Source of the DNA: Candidatus Poribacteria bacterium
Lineage (GTDB): Bacteria > Poribacteria > WGA-4E > JAJDTR01
Assembly: GCA_028820655.1 (NCBI GenBank)
Contig: JAPPIK010000014.1
Span: 335,079-399,078, forward strand
Reading direction: 5' to 3'
DNA: 64,000 nt
Shown here: positions 32,802 to 40,886 of the stretch, piece after piece
Layout: each line of letters starts with the position of its first letter
Numbering within the stretch: position 1 is the first letter of the stretch
Program-made: the position numbers and the translations under genes
The notes under the pieces: generated by a model
The model's database searches: none
Told to the model about the DNA's origin: nothing
Seen by the model: the letters and a program-made list of their open reading frames with translations, nothing else

Positions 32802-34292
32802 ATGCTGAAAACTAGCCTCATCTTTGCCGCCATTGCTTTGAGCGCACTCCTGTTGGCGGACCTTGAAATTTCGACGCTCGATCCGTGGCTTGAATTTGGC
32901 AGGATGGCTAAAGGAGCGGTGACTCCCGACTTTCTCGCTGTCTGGGGATTTTGGCATGCCCTCTTGAACACGGTGGTATTTGCACTTTGCGGAATTTGCC
33001 TCGCCGTTGTGTTTGGCGTTGTGCTTGCGTTCTTTTTTCGCTTTACACCCATTCGGCTGTTCTGCGCTTTTGTCCGCGCCATTCATGAAATCTTCTGGGG
33101 ATTTATTTTCCTGTCCATAGTTGGGCTGAACTCGGTTTGCGGTGTGCTTGCCATCGCGATACCGTACGCCGGCATTTTTGCAAAAGTATATGCGGAGATT
33201 GTTCAGGAGTCAGACCACCGGCCGCGAGAGGGTGTGCCTACTCGGTGTGGTGGATTGAGTCGCTTTGTTTACGGCATTCTTCCCGTCATTTACGCCGATG
33301 CGAAGCACTATACCGGGTACCGTTTCGAGTGTGCCTTGCGATCAAGCGCTATTCTTGGATTCATTGGCCTCCCTACGCTCGGATTTCACCTGGAAACCGC
33401 GTTTCGTGAAGGGCTGTATTCGGAAGCGGCGGCTCTGCTTTATGTGTTCTATTTGCTAATCGCGTCGCTGAGGTATTGGGTCAAAGCCCGTTTTATACCG
33501 GTCTATATCGCGGCGGCGTTCGTTCTATTGTCGTGGGAGATTACGCTGTCCTGGGCGAACGTCGCTCGATTCTTTACTTATGAGATTCTGCCTTGGCCCA
33601 TGCGTCGTGAAGGGGTCTCGACAGGCAGCTTCGACGTATCGTATGCTTGGATGCCGATATGGCAGTGGATTCGAGATATCATCGCGGACGAGGGTGGGAG
33701 AGGCATCTGGAATACGGTGATACTGACCCAGATTGTGCTGGTAGGCACCGGAGTATTCACACTGTTAATTTTTCCGTTTGCCAGTCGGCATTTCACGGGG
33801 AAAATCCCTAGTAGAATCTCGCACTATCTACTCATTATTCTACGCACAACGCCGGAGTATATTCTCGCCTTCGTGTTTGTACAGCTATGGGGACCGTCGA
33901 TGCTTCCGGCGGTGTGGGCGATTCTCCTGCATAACGGGGCGATATTGGCCTTTCTGACGAGCAATAATGCAGACCTCGTCCGCCTCCGTTTAGATGCACC
34001 GCACAAGCGTACCGACCGTTATTTCTACGAGATCCTTCCGCGCGTGTATGGACAATTCCTTGCATTCCTCTTTTATCGATGGGAGGTGATGATGCGTGAG
34101 TCCGCCATGCTTGGCATACTTGGCGTTTATACGCTGGGATTTTACATCGACAGTGCGATTGAAGCCGTGCATATGGACAAAGTGGTGTTGCTCATCTTCA
34201 TCACCGCCTTGCTCAATATGGGGATTGACAGCGTGTCGCAATTGGTGCGCCGCGGTCTAAAGATTTCTACGAAACTGGTGACATCGGGATAA
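32802..34292 (+). CDS. PhnE-like ABC permease, double-length (two permease domains)
   Basis: The 496-residue inner-membrane protein contains two BPD-type permease halves. The first, about residues 45-230, has the cytoplasmic loop R-P-R-E-G...F-V-Y-G-I-L-P followed by Y-R-F-E-C-A-L-R-S-S-A-I-L-G-F-I-G. The second, about 300-485, has L-R-L-D-A-P...Y-E-I-L-P and Y-R-W-E-V-M-M-R-E-S-A-M-L-G-I-L-G. A single polypeptide with both halves suits a phosphonate/selenate-type importer with one permease gene. The ATPase at 29520 and the binding protein at 28301 are its likely partners although three genes intervene. Confidence 0.85.
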   Translation: MLKTSLIFAAIALSALLLADLEISTLDPWLEFGRMAKGAVTPDFLAVWGFWHALLNTVVFALCGICLAVVFGVVLAFFFRFTPIRLFCAFVRAIHEIFWGFIFLSIVGLNSVCGVLAIAIPYAGIFAKVYAEIVQESDHRPREGVPTRCGGLSRFVYGILPVIYADAKHYTGYRFECALRSSAILGFIGLPTLGFHLETAFREGLYSEAAALLYVFYLLIASLRYWVKARFIPVYIAAAFVLLSWEITLSWANVARFFTYEILPWPMRREGVSTGSFDVSYAWMPIWQWIRDIIADEGGRGIWNTVILTQIVLVGTGVFTLLIFPFASRHFTGKIPSRISHYLLIILRTTPEYILAFVFVQLWGPSMLPAVWAILLHNGAILAFLTSNNADLVRLRLDAPHKRTDRYFYEILPRVYGQFLAFLFYRWEVMMRESAMLGILGVYTLGFYIDSAIEAVHMDKVVLLIFITALLNMGIDSVSQLVRRGLKISTKLVTSG

Positions 34293-34479
34293 TTGTCAGC
34301 ACGATAATCTGGCGAGTTGAGTTGATGCGTTCAGAACGACGGGCTTGCAAGGTGGAAAGAGAAGAAGGCTGAAAGTTTTCCGTACTCATCATTTTCTATG
34401 GTTCTTTACCCTAGCTAATTTGGAGTGCTCCCGCTAATGTATAATCACTGGACCTAAGAAGATGAACATACTGGAAATA

Positions 34480-34510
34480 GTTGGGTCTCGCGGCGCTCAA
34501 TCCAACCCAC
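34480..34510. repeat. AGTTGGGT-type palindromic repeat
   Basis: GTTGGGT and a downstream CCAACCCAC form a variant of the 3486-3518 element. Confidence 0.5.
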
Positions 34511-34532
34511 GGGTTAGCGAATTCAAGTGTGG

Positions 34533-34560
34533 GGTCTGAATTTGCCAATCCAGACCGAGC
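34533..34560 (-). repeat. Palindromic repeat flanking the transporter cluster (right, inverted copy)
   Basis: Read on the minus strand this is GCTCGGTCTGGATTGGCAAA followed by TTCAGACC. It is identical to 28215-28242 except for one base, in opposite orientation. Confidence 0.75.
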
Positions 34561-34708
34561 GTGTAGGGGCGAACCGTGCGCGAATTGGGAGTACACCAGG
34601 CAGGAAGGTACGAAATCAGTTCCAAGTTGATAGTTTAACTCACCGATTCCTAGGTTCGAATACTACGAATCTGCACGGTTTTTAGACGTTTTTTAGGCGT
34701 AACCAGTG

Positions 34709-34742
34709 GTGAATGCCCATCTCACGGTTTCAGGGCATTCAC
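34709..34742. repeat. Perfect 10-bp inverted repeat
   Basis: GTGAATGCCC (34709-34718) pairs with GGGCATTCAC (34733-34742). There is no T-run, so it is not an obvious terminator. Confidence 0.6.
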
Positions 34743-34835
34743 TGACCAGCAAGCGAATGAATAATGAGTGATCAAGGGAACGAATAGTGATCGCGATAGA
34801 GTTCCCATAGAGATCCACTAAACACCTACGTTCCA

Positions 34836-35966
34836 ATGAATCAAATTGAATCGCTTTACATTCATGTACCCTTCTGTGCGACGAAGTGCCATTATTGCGC
34901 TTTTAATACGTACGCCTTTCATAAGGAACAGGCACGTCGATATCTCGGTGCATTACGAAGCGAAATGGAACTTTACCGTCTTGATTCCGACGGATTAAAG
35001 ACGGTCTTCATCGGAGGCGGAACTCCATCAATTCTCTCTGCGGAATCGTTGGAAGGGTTGTTCAAGCATTTGCACGCTGTTTTCGACGTGAATGGGACTG
35101 CAGAAATCACCGTTGAATGCAATCCGGGGACCGTTGATCGCCAGAAACTGGAAGTGATGCGTTCTGCGGGAGTGAATCGATTGAGTTTCGGGGTGCAGGC
35201 GATGGACGATGCCACATTGGAGCAACTCGGTCGGATTCATACGGTGGATGAGGTTCTCCAGAGTTATGACCTTGCGCGGAGAGTCGGGTTTGACAATATC
35301 AATCTGGATTTGATGTTTGGGCTGCCCAATCAGACGGTTGAAGGATGGAAGGCGTGTCTGAAGGAAGTTATCGCGCTTCGGCCCGAACATATTTCTGCCT
35401 ACAGTCTAATGCTTGAGGAGGGAACTGTTTTTTACGAGTCGTGGCGATCAGGAGAGCTTCAAAGGCTTCCCGATGAGATTGAAGCCGAGATGTATCAAGT
35501 AACCATTGACACGTTAATCCGGCACGGCTATGAACACTACGAGATTTCCAGCTTTGCGAAGCCGTCCTTTACCGCGAGGCACAATCTCGTATACTGGAAA
35601 AATCGGTCATATGTCGGATTGGGCCCGGGCGCGTGCGGGTATGTCAACGGCGCCCGTTACTCGAACATCCGTGGAGTTCAGGAATATGTGGAATCCCTGA
35701 AACTCGGCAGGAAACCGATTGCAGATTCCGAGCAACTAACCGGGAGAGATGAGAAGGCGGAAACAGTCATCCTCGGTCTACGAATGCGGGAAGGGATCCG
35801 AGAAGAAGACTATCGACGACGATTCGGCGAGCCAATTGAGGCCGAATTCGAGGATGTTCTCGACAAATGGATTGGCGTTAGTCTGTTGGAGTGGAGGGGC
35901 GAGAATCTTCGGTTGACCAATCAAGGACTATTCCTTGCCAACGAGGTCTTCGTAGATTTTCTGTAG
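34836..35966 (+). CDS. hemW: HemW-like radical SAM heme chaperone
   Basis: The 376-residue protein belongs to the coproporphyrinogen III oxidase-like radical SAM group. Near the N-terminus it has Y-I-H-V-P-F-C-A-T-K-C-H-Y-C, with the C-x3-C-x2-C cluster motif, followed by F-I-G-G-G-T-P-S, V-E-C-N-P-G-T, R-L-S-F-G-V-Q and a C-terminal HemN domain (G-L-R-M-R-E-G-I). HemW lacks the extra N-terminal residues of HemN and hands heme to respiratory targets. It is seven bases upstream of the peroxiredoxin-like selenoprotein gene, so the two are probably cotranscribed. Confidence 0.9.
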   Translation: MNQIESLYIHVPFCATKCHYCAFNTYAFHKEQARRYLGALRSEMELYRLDSDGLKTVFIGGGTPSILSAESLEGLFKHLHAVFDVNGTAEITVECNPGTVDRQKLEVMRSAGVNRLSFGVQAMDDATLEQLGRIHTVDEVLQSYDLARRVGFDNINLDLMFGLPNQTVEGWKACLKEVIALRPEHISAYSLMLEEGTVFYESWRSGELQRLPDEIEAEMYQVTIDTLIRHGYEHYEISSFAKPSFTARHNLVYWKNRSYVGLGPGACGYVNGARYSNIRGVQEYVESLKLGRKPIADSEQLTGRDEKAETVILGLRMREGIREEDYRRRFGEPIEAEFEDVLDKWIGVSLLEWRGENLRLTNQGLFLANEVFVDFL

Positions 35967-35973
35967 ATGGATT

Positions 35974-36468
35974 ATGCCGCGAAAAAACAAAGAACTCAAG
36001 ATTGGAGATACCGCACCCCCGTTTACGTTGCGCTCGGTTCACCAGGAGCATGTAGACCTGGAATCGTACGTCGGTAAAAAGCATGTCATTCTGGTGTTCT
36101 TCCGGGGAACCTGGTGACCCAATAGCCGCCGCCAGTTGGCGAGTCTACAGGAACACTTGGATGAATTTAGGTCCCGTCAAGCCGTAGTCATCGGCGTGGT
36201 TGGTCAGTGGCCCCGGGAAGTACGAAGATACGCAGATCGGCATAAAATCGGGTTTCCGCTGTTAACGGACAGAGACCGCAATGTCATCAAGCGTTACGGT
36301 GTGCACCATCGACTTGGAATTGATGCGTACAACATCGCGCGTCCCGCCACCTTCGTGATGGACAAGAACGGGGTTATTCGGTTCATGTATGTCGGATCAC
36401 ATCAATTCGACCTCGCCAATCATCAGAGCCTAATTGATTGTCTGGAATCCCTGCAACAGCTTTCCTGA
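35974..36468 (+). CDS. Peroxiredoxin-like (AhpC/TSA fold) selenoprotein
   Basis: Read from ATG 35974 with the in-frame TGA at 36115-36117 as selenocysteine, the protein has 164 residues and a complete thioredoxin-fold peroxiredoxin. It has L-K-I-G-D-T-A-P-P-F-T-L near the start, V-I-L-V-F-F-R-G-T-W-U-P-N-S-R-R-Q-L-A-S-L-Q around the active site (Sec48), F-P-L-L-T-D-R-D-R-N-V-I-K-R-Y-G-V and A-R-P-A-T-F-V-M-D-K-N-G-V-I-R-F. Family members have Cys exactly at the TGA position (F-x-R-G-x-W-C-P-x-C). The second Cys is Ser here (U-P-N-S). Gene callers would report only a 110-residue C-terminal piece from 36136. It likely reduces peroxides with a thiol partner. It follows hemW by 7 bp. Confidence 0.87.
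36115..36141 (+). promoter_or_regulatory. Predicted bacterial SECIS element with UGA codon (peroxiredoxin gene)
   Basis: UGA 36115-36117 is followed by CGCC (36130-36133) and GGCG (36138-36141) enclosing AGTT. The loop starts 17 bases after the UGA with G at its second position. The stem is only 4 bp but all G-C. The loop matches that of the radical SAM SECIS. Confidence 0.65.
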
Positions 36469-36714
36469 ATAAACTGCGGTAAGTCCGTATTGGTTATCCG
36501 CCGCGAGTTAGGGTTTTCGCGAGTTCGAGGTTGCTTCTCCAGTGGATAATTCAGGTCGCAATTCCGGCAAGTCTGCTATCGAGCGGGAATCTCTTCCGTG
36601 CCAACAATTCATGCCCTCAAACTTTGATCCCTTGCTTGGGTGTAGCAAAATGGGAAGTCGGCGATTTGATGATTGCCGACAACTGTTTTAGGGAATGCTG
36701 CGCATTTTTCTTTT

Positions 36715-36744
36715 TTGAATTGTCTATTGATGCTGTGATATAAT
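36715..36744 (+). promoter_or_regulatory. Sigma-70-type promoter of the riboflavin operon
   Basis: TTGAAT (36715-36720), an 18-base spacer and a perfect TATAAT (36739-36744) lie just upstream of the riboswitch. Confidence 0.65.
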
Positions 36745-36764
36745 ATCGGGGTGCAAAATTCTTC

Positions 36765-36910
36765 TGTTTCTGTGCGAGTACGGAATCTGTGGTGAACGGG
36801 TGAAAATCCGTGACAGCGGCAAAACCCGAGAACCTTGCAAATGCGAAACAGATTTGAGGACATGCCTAGCCTACGGTTGTCATTCGGAAGGGAAAAGACA
36901 CTGAAAGTAG
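36765..36910 (+). ncRNA. FMN riboswitch (RFN element), divergent
   Basis: The conserved core blocks of the RFN element are present in order: a hairpin ACGG-GTGAAAAT-CCGT (36796-36811), the A-G-C-G-G-C-A-A-A-A-C-C-C-G-x-G-A block, C-A-G-A-T-T-T-G, A-G-C-C-x-A-C-G-G-T-T, and T-C-G-G-A-A-G-G-G-A-A-A-A-G-A at the end. It aligns with the E. coli ribB element although several consensus bases differ. It precedes ribD and is followed by a terminator, so FMN would end transcription. A cobalamin riboswitch was considered because of the GGTGAAAATCC word, but the 3' part and the genes favour FMN. Confidence 0.76.
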
Positions 36911-36916
36911 CGTATC

Positions 36917-36946
36917 GCCCAAAGTTAGATTTTGGGCTTTTTTTAT
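36917..36946 (+). terminator. Riboswitch-controlled Rho-independent terminator
   Basis: GCCCAAA (36917-36923) and TTTGGGC (36931-36937) form a perfect 7-bp stem followed by a run of seven T. It lies between the FMN riboswitch and ribD. Confidence 0.88.
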
Positions 36947-37023
36947 TTCCGATGAATTTCAGCAACCTTTCCGAATTATAACAGAGATTTCAAGGGAGTG
37001 AGCGCATTTCGAAGGAGTTATCC

Positions 37024-38151
37024 GTGGCTGACGCATCGGCGTGGACGGCACAGGATGCGGAGTATATGCGTCGTGCTTTGGCGCTCGCCGCGCGGGCACG
37101 CGGACGAACCAGCCCCAATCCGCTCGTTGGCGCAGTTGTTGTGAAGGAAGGCGAGGTCGTCGGCGAGGGTTATCATCAATCGGCGGGAGGAGCCCATGCA
37201 GAGGTTCATGCCATCAATCAAGCGGGGACTGCGGCACGCGGCGGAACGCTTTATGTGACGCTTGAACCGTGCGTCCATTACGGACGAACTCCTCCGTGCA
37301 CGGAAGCGATTATCCGATCGGAGATTGCACAGACTTTTGTTGCTCACGTGGACCCGAATCCCAAGGTTGGCGGCAAAGGAATTCAGGAACTTGAGAAGGC
37401 TGGTATCCGCGTCCATGTGGGCTTGTGTGAACCGGAGGCGCGGCGTCAAAACGAGGTTTTCATAAAGTACATTCGGACAAATCGACCGTTCGTCATCTTG
37501 AAATCGGCAATGAGCCTTGACGGGAAAATCGCGACGGTTACCGGTGAGTCGCAGTGGATTTCGTCCGAGGCGTCGCGCTCGCGAGGACATGAGATTCGAG
37601 ATTCCGTAGACGCCATACTGGTGGGCGTGAATACAGTTTTAAACGACAATCCGTCTTTAACGACACGCCTCCCCGGACGAAATGGAAAAGACCCGGCGAG
37701 AATAATTGTCGATTCGGAATGCTGGACGCCGCTGACGGCGCGCGTTCTCAATCGGGATACAGACGGATACGCCATTATCGCCACGACCAAACGAGCGTCT
37801 AAGGAGCGGATAACCAGTCTGGAGGCAGCGGGAGCAAAGGTCTTGGTGGTCGAGGAAGAAGACGATCGTGTGTGTCTATCCTCACTGATGCAAGCGCTTG
37901 GCTGCGACGGGATCACGAGCGTGCTCATCGAAGGAGGTGCGAAGGTCAACGCCTCGGCGTTAAATGCCGGGATTGTTGACAAGATCATGTTCTTCATTGC
38001 CCCAAAAATAATTGGCGGTACGGATACCCCCAATCCCATTGGCGGTGTAGGCATTCAGCGTTTAGCGGAAGCACACGACTTGCGTGATGTGAGTGTCGAG
38101 TCGATTGATGGGGATATTCTTGTTGAAGGATATTTGGTAACGGAATGTTGA
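37024..38151 (+). CDS. ribD: Bifunctional riboflavin deaminase/reductase RibD
   Basis: RibD carries out the second and third steps of riboflavin synthesis. The N-terminal deaminase (residues 10-150) has the zinc motifs H-A-E-V-H-A-I and P-C-V-H-Y-G-R-T-P-P-C. The C-terminal reductase (about 155-375) begins V-I-L-K-S-A-M-S-L-D-G-K-I-A and has V-D-A-I-L-V-G-V-N-T-V and V-L-I-E-G-G-A-K-V-N. Its length of 375 is normal. The start is GTG 37024 with AAGGAG 6 bases upstream. It is the first gene of ribD-ribE-ribBA-ribH under the FMN riboswitch. Confidence 0.95.
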   Translation: MADASAWTAQDAEYMRRALALAARARGRTSPNPLVGAVVVKEGEVVGEGYHQSAGGAHAEVHAINQAGTAARGGTLYVTLEPCVHYGRTPPCTEAIIRSEIAQTFVAHVDPNPKVGGKGIQELEKAGIRVHVGLCEPEARRQNEVFIKYIRTNRPFVILKSAMSLDGKIATVTGESQWISSEASRSRGHEIRDSVDAILVGVNTVLNDNPSLTTRLPGRNGKDPARIIVDSECWTPLTARVLNRDTDGYAIIATTKRASKERITSLEAAGAKVLVVEEEDDRVCLSSLMQALGCDGITSVLIEGGAKVNASALNAGIVDKIMFFIAPKIIGGTDTPNPIGGVGIQRLAEAHDLRDVSVESIDGDILVEGYLVTEC

Positions 38152-38178
38152 TAGACTAACTCCACCAAGCTAGGTAGT

Positions 38179-38823
38179 ATGTTCACCGGAATAGTTGAAG
38201 AAATAGGTGTCGTAGGTGAGGTAAAGCGAACCTCCCAAGGCGTCGTTCTAAGCATCGGTGCTTCAGGCGTGCTGACGGATAGCAAGATTGGCGATAGTAT
38301 TGCGATTGACGGGGTCTGCCTGACCATGACACAGGTAGACAACGCGAAGTTTACCGCCGATGTCACCTCCGAGACCTTACGCCGTACAACCTTGGGTGAC
38401 CGAATTCGAGGTGACGGTGTCAACCTCGAGCGGTCGCTGCAACTTAACTCCCGATTGGGAGGGCACATTGTTTTGGGACACGTTGACGATGTGGGAGTTA
38501 TCAGTGATTGGAAGGATGAAGGCGATTCGTCCATGATGCGTGTCTCCGCATCTCCCGATGTGATGCGTTATGTTGTGTTCAAAGGATCTATATGCGTTGA
38601 CGGGATTAGCCTGACAATCGCCAATCTGTTTGAAACCGCATTCGAAATTGCGCTCATCCCGCATACAAAACGGGTGACGACCATTGGAAAAAAGCGGGCG
38701 GGCGACCGCGTGAATCTTGAGGTTGACCTGTTGGGCAGATATGTCGAAAAGCTGTTGGGCGAACAGTCACAGAGTATTCGTTCAGTTGATTTCGCGTTCT
38801 TGAAATCACATGGATTTGCGTAG
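38179..38823 (+). CDS. ribE: Riboflavin synthase alpha chain
   Basis: It dismutates two lumazines to riboflavin and ribityl-pyrimidine. The 214-residue protein has two lumazine-binding domains: M-F-T-G-I-V-E-E-I-G, G-D-S-I-A-I-D-G-V-C-L-T and L-E-R-S-L in the first; G-G-H-I-V-L-G-H-V-D at the junction; and F-K-G-S-I-C-V-D-G-I-S-L-T-I with N-L-E-V-D-L-L-G-R-Y-V in the second. It is the second gene of the operon. Confidence 0.95.
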   Translation: MFTGIVEEIGVVGEVKRTSQGVVLSIGASGVLTDSKIGDSIAIDGVCLTMTQVDNAKFTADVTSETLRRTTLGDRIRGDGVNLERSLQLNSRLGGHIVLGHVDDVGVISDWKDEGDSSMMRVSASPDVMRYVVFKGSICVDGISLTIANLFETAFEIALIPHTKRVTTIGKKRAGDRVNLEVDLLGRYVEKLLGEQSQSIRSVDFAFLKSHGFA

Positions 38824-38848
38824 TCAAATTCTCAAAAAGAGATAGGTC

Positions 38849-40114
38849 ATGAAGTTCAACACAATTTCGCAAGCCGTTGAAGCCGTCCGAGATGGGGAGT
38901 TAGTCGTAGTGGTGGACGACCCCGGTCGAGAGGATGAGGGCGATCTCATTATGGCGGCTGAAAAGGTGACGCCCGAAGCAATCAACTTCATGGCAAGGTT
39001 CGGACGCGGGTTAATCTGTCTGCCGGCATCCGCGAAACGCTTGGCTGAACTGAATCTCAATCCGATGGTGCCGGACAACACCGAGCACATGCGAACCGCT
39101 TTCACCGTAAGCATCGACGCAAAGGAGGTTACTACGGGGATATCCGCCTACGAACGCGCGTGCACAATCCGCAAATTCGTTGACCCGAACACGGTTTCGG
39201 AGGACTTTACCAAGCCCGGGCATATTTTTCCCTTGCAGGCGATGGAAGGAGGCGTCCTTCGTAGGGCGGGACACACGGAGGCGGCGGTGGATCTAGCGCA
39301 ACTCGCAGGGTTGGCTCCGGCCGGCGTGCTGTGTGAAGTCCTGAATGAAGACGGTACGATGGCGCGAGTCCCGGAGTTGTTGAAGTTCGCCGAGAAGCAT
39401 AGCCTAAAAATAATCACGATCGCCGACCTGATTGCCTACCGTCGGCAGACGGAAACCCTCGTCAAGCGCGTGGCAGAGGCTGAATTTCCAACGGATCACG
39501 GTGAATTTAAGCTTTATGCATACGAGAGTACCAACGATGAAAAGACGCATATTGCTCTCGTGAAAGGCGATTTTTCAGATGGCGCCCCGGTATTGGTGCG
39601 CGTTCATTCTCAGTGTCTCACTGGCGACGTGTTCGGTTCTCTTCGCTGCGACTGCGGAGAGCAGTTGCAGTTGGCGGAGGAGATGATTGAAAAGGAGGGG
39701 CGAGGCGTGCTGCTCTACATGAGACAGGAGGGGCGCGGCATGGGACTGAGGGACAAAATCCGTGCGTACAACTTGCAGGACAGCGAAGGCTTGGATACGG
39801 TGGAAGCAAACGAGCGTCTCGGATTCCCGCCGGATCTTAGGGATTACGGCATCGGTGCGCAGATTTTGGTGGACTTGGGTGTTCGCAAAATGCGATTGAT
39901 GACGAACAACCCACAGAAGGTCACAGGTCTTGCGGGGCACGATCTCGAGATTGTGGAGCAGGTGCCCTTGCAAACAGTGCCGCACGAGTTTAATCGGAAT
40001 TATCTCGCAGTCAAACGATCGAAACTTGGACATCTTCTGCTGCATCCGGTGCTAGAGTCCGAGGATTCGACCCCCTCCGTTCCGACCGACGGAACCCGCA
40101 AAACTCGGTCCTAG
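38849..40114 (+). CDS. ribBA: Bifunctional DHBP synthase / GTP cyclohydrolase II
   Basis: The 421-residue fusion supplies both riboflavin precursors. The N-terminal DHBP synthase (1-205) has [11 protein letters not shown], a F-G-R-G-L-I-C loop, T-G-I-S-A-Y-E-R and P-G-H-I-F-P-L. The C-terminal cyclohydrolase II (about 210-400) has the zinc cysteines in [29 protein letters not shown] and T-N-N-P-Q-K. Both active sites look complete. RibBA fusions are common in bacteria. It lies between ribE and ribH. Confidence 0.96.
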   Translation: MKFNTISQAVEAVRDGELVVVVDDPGREDEGDLIMAAEKVTPEAINFMARFGRGLICLPASAKRLAELNLNPMVPDNTEHMRTAFTVSIDAKEVTTGISAYERACTIRKFVDPNTVSEDFTKPGHIFPLQAMEGGVLRRAGHTEAAVDLAQLAGLAPAGVLCEVLNEDGTMARVPELLKFAEKHSLKIITIADLIAYRRQTETLVKRVAEAEFPTDHGEFKLYAYESTNDEKTHIALVKGDFSDGAPVLVRVHSQCLTGDVFGSLRCDCGEQLQLAEEMIEKEGRGVLLYMRQEGRGMGLRDKIRAYNLQDSEGLDTVEANERLGFPPDLRDYGIGAQILVDLGVRKMRLMTNNPQKVTGLAGHDLEIVEQVPLQTVPHEFNRNYLAVKRSKLGHLLLHPVLESEDSTPSVPTDGTRKTRS

Positions 40115-40140
40115 ATCAAAACGACGGATTTTATGCCATA

Positions 40141-40617
40141 ATGCCTACCACTTACGAAGGAAACCTCATCGGTACCAATCTCAAAATTGGAATCGTGGTA
40201 AGCCGATTTAACGGCTTTATAACCACCAAGTTGCTTGACGGCGCCTTGGATTCGCTGAAGCGGCACGGTGTGAATCTGGACGATGTAGACGTGTGCTGGA
40301 CGCCGGGCGCATTCGAGATTCCGGCCACCGCCAAGCGAATCGCCGAAAAAGGAGATTATGACGCGATTGTGTGTATTGGCGCGGTCATACGCGGTGCTAC
40401 GCCGCATTTCGAGTATGTCGCCAATGAAAGCGCGAAAGGAATAGCTCAGGTTGGTCTGAATACGGGAGTGCCTGTCATATACGGGGTGATTACCACGGAT
40501 ACGATTGAACAGGCGATCGAGCGCGCGGGAACAAAATCGGGAAACAAAGGTGCGGAGGCGGCGGTCACGGCGATTGAGATGGCAAATCTGTATCGACAGA
40601 TTGACGAGGTAGACTGA
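40141..40617 (+). CDS. ribH: 6,7-dimethyl-8-ribityllumazine synthase
   Basis: The 158-residue protein is the icosahedral-type lumazine synthase subunit, with [10 protein letters not shown] at the N-terminus, [23 protein letters not shown] and [11 protein letters not shown]. All substrate-contact motifs are present. It is the last gene of the riboflavin operon; no clear terminator hairpin was found after it. Confidence 0.95.
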   Translation: MPTTYEGNLIGTNLKIGIVVSRFNGFITTKLLDGALDSLKRHGVNLDDVDVCWTPGAFEIPATAKRIAEKGDYDAIVCIGAVIRGATPHFEYVANESAKGIAQVGLNTGVPVIYGVITTDTIEQAIERAGTKSGNKGAEAAVTAIEMANLYRQIDEVD

Positions 40618-40886
40618 ATCGGTGGCAGATTGTAATTACTTATTTGATCTTGTCCCTTGTTTAAGCAACTTCCAATGAACGAGTGATCGACACATCTTCT
40701 AGTTAGGGTTTTCCAACCGAGGTAATTAGAATTAATCAAATAGATTGGCTTACTGAATCCATCCGTCAAGTCATTTAGAATCTCAATGATTGTCTCTTGA
40801 TGCTATTGCTATAGCAGAGCAGAACATGCTCATGGCTTCTTGGATGTTATAACGGTTCTCTGGTTGAAGGGCTATGCACGCAATTT

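Larger units (their letters stand above)
34293..34835. other. Repeat-rich intergenic region
   Basis: About 540 bp without a recognised gene. It contains three palindromic elements (34480-34510, 34533-34560, 34709-34742). Confidence 0.5.

Noticed and set aside
36136-36468. Stand-alone 110-residue gene
   Set aside because: It is the part of the peroxiredoxin-like selenoprotein after the TGA; it lacks the N-terminal half of the fold and its own ribosome-binding site.
36765-36910. Cobalamin riboswitch
   Set aside because: The GGTGAAAATCC word and a weak B12-box-like stretch are present, but the 3' block matches the FMN element better and the genes are ribD-ribE-ribBA-ribH.
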